Shown one piece after another: positions 1 to 8,342 of a stretch of 64,000 bases of DNA; position 1 is the first letter of the stretch, and every line of letters begins with the position of its first letter. The notes under the pieces are model-generated. The model made no database searches. It was not told where the DNA came from and saw only the letters and a program-made list of their open reading frames with translations. The stretch lies in the NCBI RefSeq assembly GCF_041224425.1, contig NZ_JBGFGL010000071.1:304045-368044 (forward strand), in the 5' to 3' direction. This DNA is from Psychroserpens sp041224425. GTDB taxonomy: Bacteria; Bacteroidota; Bacteroidia; Flavobacteriales; Flavobacteriaceae. The position numbers were made by a program, and so were the translations under genes.

Positions 1-1
1 A

Positions 2-664
2 AAGCAATTAGCTGAAGTACCAAGTATGGAAGGTTTGGAATTGGCATCGAAAGTGTCAACTAAAAATCCATATTATTATGGAGATGAAAATGCAAGCTAC
101 AAGATTGCTGCTCTTGATATTGGGATTAAAAAGAACATCCTTAGAAACCTAGCTAAACGTGATGCTTACATCAAAGTGTTTCCTTATAATTCTAAGTTTG
201 AAGACTTGGAAGCATTTAAGCCAGATGGTTATTTCCTTTCCAATGGTCCTGGAGATCCAGAACCTTTGGTTGAAGCCCAAGAAGTCGCAAAGGAAGTTAT
301 AAAACGTAATTTGCCATTGTTTGGGATTTGCCTTGGTCATCAAGTCATTGCTTTGGCTAATGGGATTTCTACTTATAAGATGCATCATGGACATCGTGGT
401 ATCAACCATCCCGTGAAGAACCTTATAACAACCAAAGGGGAGATTACATCACAAAATCATGGTTTCGCCATTAATAGGGAAGAAACAGAACAACATCCTG
501 AGATTGAAATCACGCATGTACATTTGAATGATCACACTGTGGCTGGAATTAAAATGAAAAACAAAAACTGTTTTTCAGTGCAATACCATCCTGAAGCAAG
601 TCCAGGTCCTAACGATTCGACATACTTGTTTGATCAGTTCATTGAGAATATCAAGAATAATTAA
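2..664 (+). CDS. carA: carbamoyl-phosphate synthase small chain, C-terminal part
   Basis: This is the glutamine-hydrolysing subunit of carbamoyl-phosphate synthase. It releases ammonia from glutamine and channels it to CarB for pyrimidine and arginine synthesis in the cytoplasm. The reading frame is open to the left edge (KQLAEVPS precedes the first in-window Met), so the N-terminal domain lies outside. The visible part is the class I glutamine amidotransferase domain: SNGPGDP oxyanion-strand motif, FGICLGHQ with the nucleophilic Cys, and YHPEASPGP with the catalytic His. It ends with a clean stop followed by a hairpin terminator. No carB follows; eno is next. The family assignment is secure. 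The true start cannot be seen. Confidence 0.96.
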   Translation, partial: KQLAEVPSMEGLELASKVSTKNPYYYGDENASYKIAALDIGIKKNILRNLAKRDAYIKVFPYNSKFEDLEAFKPDGYFLSNGPGDPEPLVEAQEVAKEVIKRNLPLFGICLGHQVIALANGISTYKMHHGHRGINHPVKNLITTKGEITSQNHGFAINREETEQHPEIEITHVHLNDHTVAGIKMKNKNCFSVQYHPEASPGPNDSTYLFDQFIENIKNN

Positions 665-674
665 TAACAAAAAG

Positions 675-705
675 GCAACGTTTATCTAGAATCGTTGCTT
701 TTTTT
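675..705 (+). terminator. intrinsic terminator of carA
   Basis: GCAACG (675-680) pairs with CGTTGC (693-698) across a 12-nt loop and is followed by a run of seven T (699-705). It lies 10 nt after the carA stop. Confidence 0.8.
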
Positions 706-779
706 CTTTTACGAAAACATTATAGTGAATATATCCTTTAAAACTGTTGGTTTGAGTGGATTATAGGGTAAGTATTTCG

Positions 780-787
780 TAAATTTG
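780..787 (+). promoter_or_regulatory. eno promoter, -7 box TAAATTTG
   Basis: TAAATTTG matches the Bacteroidota -7 consensus TAnnTTTG and lies 32 nt before the eno start. It is preceded directly by ATTTCG, a 5' extension also seen before gyrB, mdh and gltA. A TTTG at 751-754 could be the -33 element, but the 25-nt spacer is long. Confidence 0.6.
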
Positions 788-819
788 TAAGAGATTAAAA
801 ACTAAAAACCGAAAGACAA

Positions 820-2109
820 ATGAGCATTATTATCAATATTCATGCAAGACAAATTTTAGATTCAAGAGGTAATCCAACTGTTGAAGTTGATGTCATTACC
901 GAAAACGGAATTACAGGACGTGCGGCTGTACCTTCTGGTGCTTCCACTGGTGAACATGAAGCTGTTGAACTTCGTGATGGTGGTGATGCTTATATGGGAA
1001 AAGGAGTTTTGAAAGCAGTTGATAATGTCAATTCGGTAATTTCACAAGAATTATTGGGTGAGTCTGTATTCAACCAGAACAGAATCGATCAATTGATGAT
1101 TGATTTAGACGGAACACCAAACAAATCTAAACTTGGAGCCAATGCTATTCTTGGTGTGTCTTTGGCAGTAGCTAAAGCTGCAGCTAACGAATTAGGCATG
1201 CCTTTATATCGTTATGTTGGTGGTGTGTCTGCCAATACCTTACCAGTACCAATGATGAATATCATCAATGGTGGTTCACATAGCGATGCACCAATCGCAT
1301 TTCAAGAGTTTATGGTGATGCCAGTAAAGGCTAAAAACTTTACGCATGCCATGCAGATGGGAACTGAGATTTTCCACAACCTGAAAAAAGTATTGCACGA
1401 TAGAGGTCTAAGTACAGCTGTTGGTGATGAAGGTGGTTTTGCACCAACTTTGGATGGCACTGAAGATGCTTTGGATACCATTGCTAAAGCTGTGGAAAAA
1501 GCAGGCTATAAGTTTGGTGATGAAGTGATGATTGCCTTAGATTGTGCGGCTGCTGAATTTTACAAAGATGGTAAATACGATTATACCATTTTTGAAGGCG
1601 ATACAGGTGTTGTGAGAACGAGTCAAGAGCAAGCCGATTACTTAGCTGAATTGGCCAATAAATATCCAATCATTTCAATTGAAGATGGAATGGATGAAAA
1701 CGATTGGGAAGGTTGGAAGTATCTAACAGATAAGATTGGAGATACAGTACAGTTGGTTGGAGATGACCTGTTTGTTACCAATGTAGAGCGTTTATCTCGA
1801 GGAATTGAAAACGGTATCGCCAATTCTATTCTTATCAAAGTAAATCAAATCGGTTCTCTTACGGAAACCATTGCTGCTGTAAATATGGCAAAAAATGCGG
1901 GTTATACTTCTGTGATGTCACATCGTTCAGGTGAAACAGAAGACAACACGATTGCTGATTTGGCTGTGGCATTGAATACAGGACAAATTAAAACAGGTTC
2001 TGCGTCACGTAGCGACCGTATGGCAAAATACAATCAATTGCTTCGTATTGAGGAAGAGTTAGATGCTACTGCATACTTTCCTCAATTGAATGCTTTCAAG
2101 GTGAAGTAA
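820..2109 (+). CDS. eno: enolase (phosphopyruvate hydratase)
   Basis: Enolase interconverts 2-phosphoglycerate and phosphoenolpyruvate in glycolysis and gluconeogenesis. The 429-residue length is normal for the bacterial enzyme. Visible landmarks are the N-terminal ARQILDSRGNPTVEV segment, the GASTGEHEA mobile loop, VGDEGGFAP, the metal ligands in IALDCAAAEF and SIEDGMDENDW, the catalytic lysine in LIKVNQIG, and the SHRSGETED signature. The ATG at 820 is the family start and sits 32 nt after a good -7 box. It appears to be a single-gene unit, bounded by the carA terminator upstream and its own terminator downstream. Confidence 0.98.
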   Translation: MSIIINIHARQILDSRGNPTVEVDVITENGITGRAAVPSGASTGEHEAVELRDGGDAYMGKGVLKAVDNVNSVISQELLGESVFNQNRIDQLMIDLDGTPNKSKLGANAILGVSLAVAKAAANELGMPLYRYVGGVSANTLPVPMMNIINGGSHSDAPIAFQEFMVMPVKAKNFTHAMQMGTEIFHNLKKVLHDRGLSTAVGDEGGFAPTLDGTEDALDTIAKAVEKAGYKFGDEVMIALDCAAAEFYKDGKYDYTIFEGDTGVVRTSQEQADYLAELANKYPIISIEDGMDENDWEGWKYLTDKIGDTVQLVGDDLFVTNVERLSRGIENGIANSILIKVNQIGSLTETIAAVNMAKNAGYTSVMSHRSGETEDNTIADLAVALNTGQIKTGSASRSDRMAKYNQLLRIEEELDATAYFPQLNAFKVK

Positions 2110-2134
2110 AAAGTTCATTTCTAAATTCTAATAT

Positions 2135-2165
2135 AAACCTACTCAACTATTTGAGTAGGTTTTTT
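2135..2165 (+). terminator. intrinsic terminator of eno
   Basis: A 12-bp stem formed by AAACCTACTCAA (2135-2146) and TTGAGTAGGTTT (2151-2162) closes a CTAT loop and runs into T (to 2165). It is 25 nt after the eno stop. Confidence 0.9.
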
Positions 2166-2220
2166 CGTATATTGATGCAAGCCTTTGAATAAAAAGGTAT
2201 TGCATAAAAATCGACCAACT

Positions 2221-4293
2221 ATGATTAGAATTTTACTTCTCTTATTGTTTACATCTTTATTTTGTCAAGCGCAAATTGTAAATATTCCTGATGCTAATTT
2301 CAAAGCGGCTTTAATTGATGATGGTGTTGATACCAATATGGATGGCGAAATTCAAGAAAGTGAAGCGTCTCAGGTTACAATCCTTAATGTAAGTTATGAG
2401 GGCATCTCAGACATGACAGGTTTGAGTTCATTTTCAAGCTTGACAGAACTATTTTGTATAAATAACAATATTTCAGAATTGGATTTATCAGGTAATCCTT
2501 TATTGGAACGTATCGATTGTGGATGGAATTCTATGGACAATCTGGATATTTCTCAAAATTTCAATATCAAATTTATTTATTGCGGTTCAAATTCAATTTC
2601 TCAACTTGATTTAACTGGTAAGAGCCAATTGATAACGTTGTATTGTGGTGATAATAGCCTAACAGAATTGGATACTTCTGATTGTATCAGTTTACAAATG
2701 TTAGATTGTGGTACTCTGAATTTGTTGACGTCATTAGATTTCAGTCAAAACCCTTATTTAATAGAATTGGATTGTTCTGGAAACCCTTTTTTAACAGAAC
2801 TTAACTTAAAAAACGGAACTACATTTAATGACATTCAAATAGATGGTAATAATTTAGAATTTATTTGTGTAGACCAGGAAGAACTAGATTATATTCAATC
2901 CCTTGCAGGTACTTCAACAATAGTGACCTCATATTGCACATTTCAGCCAGGTGGTTTATACAATACGATTACAGGTCAGATTGTTTTTGACAGTAATGAT
3001 GATGGTTGTAACGCATCAGATGCTACACAGGCATATATTACATTAGAGATCAATGATGGTGTGTATCAGGAATTTACTTCTACTGGTTCTGATGGGACTT
3101 ATTTTTTCTATCCTCAAGATGGTAATTTCGATATTTCCCTAGACCTGGAAAACTCAACTTGGTTTAATGTGTCACCTGCTACAGCAACAATACCATTTGC
3201 AAATACGGACAATAATGTGGCAATACAAGATTTTTGTGTTTCACCTAACGGTATTCACAATGATGTAGAAATAGTGATTGTTCCAACGACACTAGCTAGT
3301 CCTGGATTTGATGCCACCTATCAAGTAGTATTTGTTAATAAAGGAAATCAAGTTATATCAGGTGATTTTGAATTGAATTATGATGATTCAGTTTTGGATT
3401 ATGTATCTTCAAGTCAGTCACCAAATACAATAGATACTGGACAATTAGTTTGGAGCTACTCTAACTTGTTGCCTTTTGAAAGTAGATCAATAACTGTTAC
3501 GCTTAATGTGAATGCTCCAACAGAAACACCTCCTGTAAACAATGGTGATGAATTGGCATTTACAGCCGTTATTAATCCTGTTTCGGGTGATGAAAATCCA
3601 GGTGATAATACATTTGATCTAAAGCAAATAGTTGTAGGATCCTATGATCCTAATGATATTACGTGTTTAGAAGGCGCTACTGTCGATTCATCAATGATAG
3701 GTGACTATTTACATTATAATATTAGATTTGAGAATACTGGAACAGCTGCAGCAACATTTGTTGTAGTAACCAATGACATTGATGAAATGCAATATGATTT
3801 AAGCACCTTGCAAATATTGAATGCCTCTCATGAGATGAGCATGCAAACGTATGGTAATAAGGTCGAGTTTGTTTTTGACGCCATTAATTTAATGCCTAAT
3901 GCTCAAGGAAATGTTCTTTATAAAATAAAATCGTTGAATTCCTTACAAGTAAATGACGAAGTATCGCAACAAGCCAATATCTTTTTCGATTATAATTTTC
4001 CAATTGAAACCAACATGGCAACTACAGCTTTCGAAACGTTGTCTATTAATGATTTCAGTTTTGATAATACTTTCAAATTATATCCAAATCCAGCACAATC
4101 ACAAATTAGAATTCTAGGCAAGACAACAATTGAAAAAGTTAAAATCTATGATCTTCACGGACGATTAACGTTTTCTAAACTAGTTCATGGTATGGATACG
4201 ATTATGGATGTTTCATCATTGAATGATGGTGTGTACTTTGTAAATATAATTGGTAATGCTGGAGAGGAAGTCCAAAAATTAATTGTCAATTAA
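2221..4293 (+). CDS. leucine-rich-repeat surface protein with DUF7619-type domain and T9SS type A signal
   Basis: This is a probable secreted, cell-surface protein of unknown ligand. I start it at ATG 2221, which gives a clean signal peptide (MIRILLLLLFTSLFCQAQ); the frame is open to a TTG at 2185 but that would bury the signal. After the signal come about six short leucine-rich repeats of roughly 21 residues (pattern LxxLxCxxNxxxxLDLSxN, residues about 60-220), a middle beta-sandwich region, a region like the flavobacterial DUF7619 domain (begins GSYDPNDITC), and a C-terminal T9SS type A sorting domain (LYPNPAQS to QKLIVN). It would cross the inner membrane through Sec and the outer membrane through T9SS. 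Its stop codon overlaps the convergent gene by 4 bp. Confidence 0.85.
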   Translation: MIRILLLLLFTSLFCQAQIVNIPDANFKAALIDDGVDTNMDGEIQESEASQVTILNVSYEGISDMTGLSSFSSLTELFCINNNISELDLSGNPLLERIDCGWNSMDNLDISQNFNIKFIYCGSNSISQLDLTGKSQLITLYCGDNSLTELDTSDCISLQMLDCGTLNLLTSLDFSQNPYLIELDCSGNPFLTELNLKNGTTFNDIQIDGNNLEFICVDQEELDYIQSLAGTSTIVTSYCTFQPGGLYNTITGQIVFDSNDDGCNASDATQAYITLEINDGVYQEFTSTGSDGTYFFYPQDGNFDISLDLENSTWFNVSPATATIPFANTDNNVAIQDFCVSPNGIHNDVEIVIVPTTLASPGFDATYQVVFVNKGNQVISGDFELNYDDSVLDYVSSSQSPNTIDTGQLVWSYSNLLPFESRSITVTLNVNAPTETPPVNNGDELAFTAVINPVSGDENPGDNTFDLKQIVVGSYDPNDITCLEGATVDSSMIGDYLHYNIRFENTGTAAATFVVVTNDIDEMQYDLSTLQILNASHEMSMQTYGNKVEFVFDAINLMPNAQGNVLYKIKSLNSLQVNDEVSQQANIFFDYNFPIETNMATTAFETLSINDFSFDNTFKLYPNPAQSQIRILGKTTIEKVKIYDLHGRLTFSKLVHGMDTIMDVSSLNDGVYFVNIIGNAGEEVQKLIVN

Positions 4294-5042
4294 AAACTGT
4301 ACAATAATCCGTTGGTCAGTTCGTATTGTGTCTTTGGAATGGCATTCGATACTGGAAATGCGTCAAAGAAATAGTTAAAAGTTGTTTTAAAAGCTAGGTT
4401 TTCAAAAATCTGAAACAACAATGAGGTGTTGCTTGAAAATCTAAAGTCTTTGAACTTATCTATTTGTGGTTGATAATAACTAGTGCTAATGATGCTAATA
4501 GTTTCCGTAGGATATAAGCTAAATGACAAATAGGTACTTGCTCTAAAATCCTTTTGTATTCTATTTTGAACCACTTCTGAAGCTTTTTCATATTCATACA
4601 TGACCAAGGTTCCCAAGTAAAATCGGTAATTATCACTATTGCTTAACTTAAATCGTGGACCAACGCCAGCTAAAGCTCTCAAATCAATTTGAGAAATAGC
4701 ATCGTACTGCGCTTGTAAAAAAGCTTCCCATTTTATTCTTTCCGTTAGTCTTCTATTATATCTCAAATGCTGGGTGCCTCGATTCACGAGTGAGTTACCT
4801 TCTATCTTTTGAAGGTTTAAGTCATTCACAAACAACCAAAGATTTAAATTGTCTTTATATTGTACATGTGCTTTGTTGGCAATTCTAAAAATATCATTTG
4901 TATTCTTTATCAAGGAGATATCCAAACTCACAGAGCCAGTCCATTTTGTAGAATCTGAAGGCTTTCGAAGCGTTTCGACATTAACCACTTGTGCTTGAGC
5001 AAAGTGAGCTAATAAACAAATAAATATAAATAGTTTATTCAT
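4290..5042 (-). CDS. outer-membrane beta-barrel protein, DUF481-like
   Basis: The 250-residue product has a signal peptide (MNKLFIFICLLAHFAQAQ) and then alternating amphipathic strands ending in an aromatic C-terminal residue (LLYSF), the usual sign of an outer-membrane barrel. Phrases such as RYNRRLTERIKWEAFLQAQ and RALAGVGPRFKL resemble the DUF481 (YdiY-like) family; DUF2490 is the alternative. Function is unknown. It is a single gene with its own -7 box 18 nt upstream and converges on the LRR gene with a 4-bp overlap of stop codons. Confidence 0.7.
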   Translation of the reverse strand: MNKLFIFICLLAHFAQAQVVNVETLRKPSDSTKWTGSVSLDISLIKNTNDIFRIANKAHVQYKDNLNLWLFVNDLNLQKIEGNSLVNRGTQHLRYNRRLTERIKWEAFLQAQYDAISQIDLRALAGVGPRFKLSNSDNYRFYLGTLVMYEYEKASEVVQNRIQKDFRASTYLSFSLYPTETISIISTSYYQPQIDKFKDFRFSSNTSLLFQIFENLAFKTTFNYFFDAFPVSNAIPKTQYELTNGLLYSF

Positions 5043-5059
5043 AGAGAGTAAGTATTCGG

Positions 5060-5067
5060 CAAAAATA
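5060..5067 (-). promoter_or_regulatory. -7 box TATTTTTG of the DUF481-like gene
   Basis: Read on the minus strand the sequence is TATTTTTG, a full match to TAnnTTTG, 17 nt before the start at 5042. The predicted leader is only about 10-12 nt. Confidence 0.5.
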
Positions 5068-5213
5068 CCACTTAAGCAATAAATAGCAAGGAAAACCCAT
5101 TTTACAATCCATATTTATCGGGTCATAAAACCAATAGGTTTGTAATGTAAATTATCTATAGTGCAATTGTTAAATCGATTGTAAATACACTTTATAAATA
5201 CTGAGATATTTCG

Positions 5214-5221
5214 TAATTTTA
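5214..5221 (+). promoter_or_regulatory. probable gltA promoter, TAATTTTA
   Basis: TAATTTTA differs from TAnnTTTG only in the last base and carries the same upstream ATTTCG as the eno, mdh and gyrB boxes. It lies 35 nt before the gltA start. Confidence 0.45.
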
Positions 5222-5256
5222 CGGGACTTATTAATATATAAAAAAGCACAAGATAC

Positions 5257-6543
5257 ATGTCAGATAAAGCTACCTTAGAAATTCATGGAAAAACGTACGA
5301 GTTACCAATAGTAGTAGGTTCGGAAAACGAAGTTGCTATTGATATTAAATCCTTAAGAAATGACACTGGAGGTGTTATTACCATCGATCCTGGTTATAAA
5401 AATACCGGAAGTTGTGAAAGTGCCATTACCTTTTTAGATGGTGAAAAAGGAATTTTGAGATATCGTGGTTATTCCATAGAAGAGCTAGCCGAAAAAGCAG
5501 ACTTCTTGGAAGTTGCGTACTTACTCATTTTTGGGGAACTGCCAACTCAAGAACAATTAGATAAATTCCATGCAGATATCAAGCACCATTCTGTAGTTGA
5601 TGATGATGTAAAGAAGATTATCGAAGCTTTTCCTAAGTCGGCACATCCAATGGGAGTACTGTCATCATTAACGAGTGCTCTAACAGCTTTTAATCCATCG
5701 TCTGTTGATATCAATTCAGAAGAGGCAATGTACAATGCCATTGTACGAATTTTAGGAAAATTCCCTGTATTGGTGTCTTGGACTATGCGTAAAAAACAAG
5801 GATTACCTCTAGAATATGGAGATGATAATCTAGGCTATGTTGAAAATGTCTTAAAAATGATGTTTAAGCGCCCAGGAAAAGACTATCAACAAAATAAAAT
5901 TTTAGTTGACGCCTTAGATAAGTTGTTGATTCTTCATGCAGATCACGAACAAAACTGTTCTACTTCTACAGTACGAATTACTGGATCTTCCCATGCTGGA
6001 TTATTCGTGTCGTTAGCGGCTGGTATTTCAGCACTTTGGGGACCACTTCATGGAGGTGCCAATCAAGCGGTACTGGAAATGTTAGAAGCCATTAAAGAAG
6101 ATGGAGGTGATACTAAAAAGTATATGGCAAAAGCAAAAGATAAAAACGATCCATTCCGTTTAATGGGATTTGGACATCGTGTGTATAAAAACTTCGATCC
6201 AAGAGCTAAAATCATAAAAAAATCAGCAGATGAGGTTTTAGGTGATTTAGGTGTTGAAGATCCTATTTTGGATATTGCTAAAGGATTGGAAAAAGAAGCT
6301 TTGGAAGATCAGTATTTTGTTGATAGAAAGCTATATCCTAATGTTGATTTCTACTCAGGAATTATCTATAGAGCTATGGGTATTCCTGTAGAAATGTTTA
6401 CTGTTATGTTTGCATTAGGACGTTTGCCAGGCTGGATAGCCCAATGGAGAGAAATGCGCTTGCGTAAAGAACCAATTGGACGTCCGCGCCAATTATACAC
6501 TGGTGAAACCCAGAGATCCTTTAAAGACATTAGCAAACGCTAA
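5257..6543 (+). CDS. gltA: citrate synthase
   Basis: Citrate synthase condenses acetyl-CoA with oxaloacetate, the entry step of the TCA cycle. At 428 residues it matches the hexameric gram-negative type II enzyme, with the extra N-terminal domain starting SDKATLEIHGKTYELP. Conserved features are the HADHEQNCST segment with an active-site His, WGPLHGGANQ, the catalytic His in FGHRVYKNFDPRA, and the catalytic Asp in the PNVDFYSG segment. The start has a family-like N-terminus. It is a single-gene unit with its own terminator. With eno and mdh it gives the window three central-carbon genes that share a promoter element. Confidence 0.98.
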   Translation: MSDKATLEIHGKTYELPIVVGSENEVAIDIKSLRNDTGGVITIDPGYKNTGSCESAITFLDGEKGILRYRGYSIEELAEKADFLEVAYLLIFGELPTQEQLDKFHADIKHHSVVDDDVKKIIEAFPKSAHPMGVLSSLTSALTAFNPSSVDINSEEAMYNAIVRILGKFPVLVSWTMRKKQGLPLEYGDDNLGYVENVLKMMFKRPGKDYQQNKILVDALDKLLILHADHEQNCSTSTVRITGSSHAGLFVSLAAGISALWGPLHGGANQAVLEMLEAIKEDGGDTKKYMAKAKDKNDPFRLMGFGHRVYKNFDPRAKIIKKSADEVLGDLGVEDPILDIAKGLEKEALEDQYFVDRKLYPNVDFYSGIIYRAMGIPVEMFTVMFALGRLPGWIAQWREMRLRKEPIGRPRQLYTGETQRSFKDISKR

Positions 6544-6558
6544 AAACGAACAAAAAAG

Positions 6559-6587
6559 GCTTCATAAAACAATATGAAGCTTTTTTT
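6559..6587 (+). terminator. gltA terminator, merged into the next promoter
   Basis: GCTTCATA (6559-6566) pairs with TATGAAGC (6573-6580) over a 6-nt loop, followed by seven T (6581-6587). The last T of the tract is also the first base of the TATATTTG box of the next gene. Confidence 0.85.
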
Positions 6588-6594
6588 ATATTTG
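6587..6594 (+). promoter_or_regulatory. -7 box TATATTTG, predicted leaderless start
   Basis: A perfect TAnnTTTG box ends only 5 nt before the ATG at 6600. Transcription from such a box normally begins about 5-7 nt downstream, so the mRNA would start at or next to the A of the ATG. Confidence 0.6.
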
Positions 6595-6599
6595 CATTC

Positions 6600-7514
6600 A
6601 TGATACAAGTGAATATTCAAAATGAAACCTCACGTCTACGTGCTGTGATTTTAGGAACTGCTGAAAGTAATGGTCCTATCCCTTCTTTGGAAGATGCATA
6701 CGATCCAAAATCGGCTGTACATATCAAAAATGGAACCTATCCAATAGAGGCTGATATGGTCAAGGAAATGGAAGCGGTTGCTGAGGTCTTAAAAAAGTAT
6801 GAGGTTACTGTGTATCGACCAAGAGTCATTACCGATTGTAACCAGATTTTTACACGAGATATTGCTTTTGTGATTGAGGATAAAATTATTCGTGCGAATA
6901 TCTTGCCAGATCGCGATGAAGAAATTGAAGCCATTCGCTACATTTGGGAACAGATTGACCCTAGCAAACGTATTATTTTACCCGAGGAATGTCATGTAGA
7001 AGGTGGTGATGTGATGCCTTGGAACGATTATATTTTTATTGGTACTTATTCTGCTCCAGATTATTCCGATTATATAACTGCTCGTACCAATATGGACGCA
7101 GTTATTGCCATTCAAGAATTGTTTCCACATAAAACCGTCAAGTCTTTTGAGTTGCGAAAATCAAACACCGATCCTCGGGAAAATGCCTTGCACCTAGACT
7201 GTTGTTTCCAACCTATAGGAAAAGATAAAGCCATTTTACACAAAAATGGATTTTTAGTTGAAAGTGAATACCAATGGTTGGTAGATTTCTTCGGAAAAGA
7301 GAACATCTTTGAAATCACCAAAGAGGAAATGTACCATATGAATAGCAATATATTTTCTATTTCTGAAGACATCATTATTTCCGAACGAAACTTTACTAGA
7401 TTGAATACCTGGCTGCGAGATAAGGGCTTTACTGTTGAAGAAGTGCCTTATGCTGAAATTGCTAAACAAGAAGGTTTGTTGCGTTGTAGTACCTTGCCTT
7501 TAATCAGAGATTAA
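6600..7514 (+). CDS. guanidino-group hydrolase, dimethylargininase/arginine deiminase-like
   Basis: This 304-residue protein belongs to the guanidino-group modifying (pentein) superfamily that includes arginine deiminase, dimethylargininase and amidinotransferases. Visible active-site elements are the N-terminal LRAVILGTAES strand, FTRDIAFV, the ECHVEGGDVMPW turn with acidic and His residues, the catalytic His in NALHLDCCF, and the nucleophilic Cys near the C-terminus in GLLRCSTLPL. The expected chemistry is hydrolysis of a guanidine, probably of arginine or a methylated or conjugated arginine, but the substrate cannot be read from sequence. It is a single gene with a likely leaderless mRNA. 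A second member of the same superfamily (CtlX) is at 21241. Confidence 0.8.
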   Translation: MIQVNIQNETSRLRAVILGTAESNGPIPSLEDAYDPKSAVHIKNGTYPIEADMVKEMEAVAEVLKKYEVTVYRPRVITDCNQIFTRDIAFVIEDKIIRANILPDRDEEIEAIRYIWEQIDPSKRIILPEECHVEGGDVMPWNDYIFIGTYSAPDYSDYITARTNMDAVIAIQELFPHKTVKSFELRKSNTDPRENALHLDCCFQPIGKDKAILHKNGFLVESEYQWLVDFFGKENIFEITKEEMYHMNSNIFSISEDIIISERNFTRLNTWLRDKGFTVEEVPYAEIAKQEGLLRCSTLPLIRD

Positions 7515-7520
7515 ATATTC

Positions 7521-8330
7521 CTATAAATTTTTGAAAGTCCAAACCAAAGCCTTTTCCTTAGTGGCTCTAAAAATGGTATGGTGTTGTTCATTTGGTTCAT
7601 CTGAATAGGTCCAAGTTAAATTTTCAGGAGCACTTTGATTTAGTTTTGCTTCTAAGGTTTTTGTATGATTAGAAATATCTTCAGCTGAAGATCCTGCGTA
7701 CCATAATGAGATAGGAGTTTCTGGGAAACTTGAGAAATAACTCTTAGCTTCGCTAACCATTTGATGGTCATTCCACCATAGAGAAGGATCCATAGCAATA
7801 TAAAAATCAAATGACGACGGACTTTTAAAAAAAGTTTCCATCACAAAAAGTCCAGCCAACGACTCACCAAGTAACCCTTTTTTATTTTGGGTACGATACT
7901 TTTTGTTGATTTCAGGAACCAATTCCTCTAAAATAAATGCTCTAAAATCTTTTGCGCCATCAGTTAACGGACAAAATTGAGCATCGTAATCCGATTGGGA
8001 AGCACCTGTTAAATCACGTCCGCGTTCTGTATTTTCAATACCTACCAAAATGATTGGTGGAATGCTTTTCGCTTTCACTAATTTAGAAATGGTATTTGCA
8101 ATATGAGAGAAGTCTTCTTTAATGCCTCCATCTGGCATGAAAAGCACAGGATAGCTTTCGTTTTCTTCAATATATTTTGGAGGTGTCCATATATTAATAA
8201 CACGAATTTCATTAACCCTTTTAGATGCTATAGTAAAAGTGTCATGCTCAGGAATAGGATCGTTATAACTAGGTTTGGAATTGCAGTTTAGTATTAGAAA
8301 ACTTAGTGCGAGAAGAAGAATTGGTTTCAT
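7521..8330 (-). CDS. lipoprotein esterase of the IroE/esterase D type
   Basis: This is a 269-residue alpha/beta-hydrolase of the putative esterase family (PF00756-like) that includes siderophore and feruloyl esterases. The N-terminus ends in a lipobox (LILNC), so it should be anchored in a membrane. The nucleophile is the Ser of GESLAG, MDPSLWWND holds a candidate acid, and the His is in NEQHHTIF near the C-terminus. It is the last gene of a minus-strand run, 12 nt after the SIR2-like gene, and converges with the guanidino hydrolase 6 nt away. The substrate is unknown. Confidence 0.75.
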   Translation of the reverse strand: MKPILLLALSFLILNCNSKPSYNDPIPEHDTFTIASKRVNEIRVINIWTPPKYIEENESYPVLFMPDGGIKEDFSHIANTISKLVKAKSIPPIILVGIENTERGRDLTGASQSDYDAQFCPLTDGAKDFRAFILEELVPEINKKYRTQNKKGLLGESLAGLFVMETFFKSPSSFDFYIAMDPSLWWNDHQMVSEAKSYFSSFPETPISLWYAGSSAEDISNHTKTLEAKLNQSAPENLTWTYSDEPNEQHHTIFRATKEKALVWTFKNL

Positions 8331-8342
8331 TGTAAATCGTTA

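Noticed and set aside
2185..2220. N-terminal extension of the LRR protein from a TTG
   Set aside because: It would put 12 residues in front of an ideal signal peptide; ATG 2221 is a better start.
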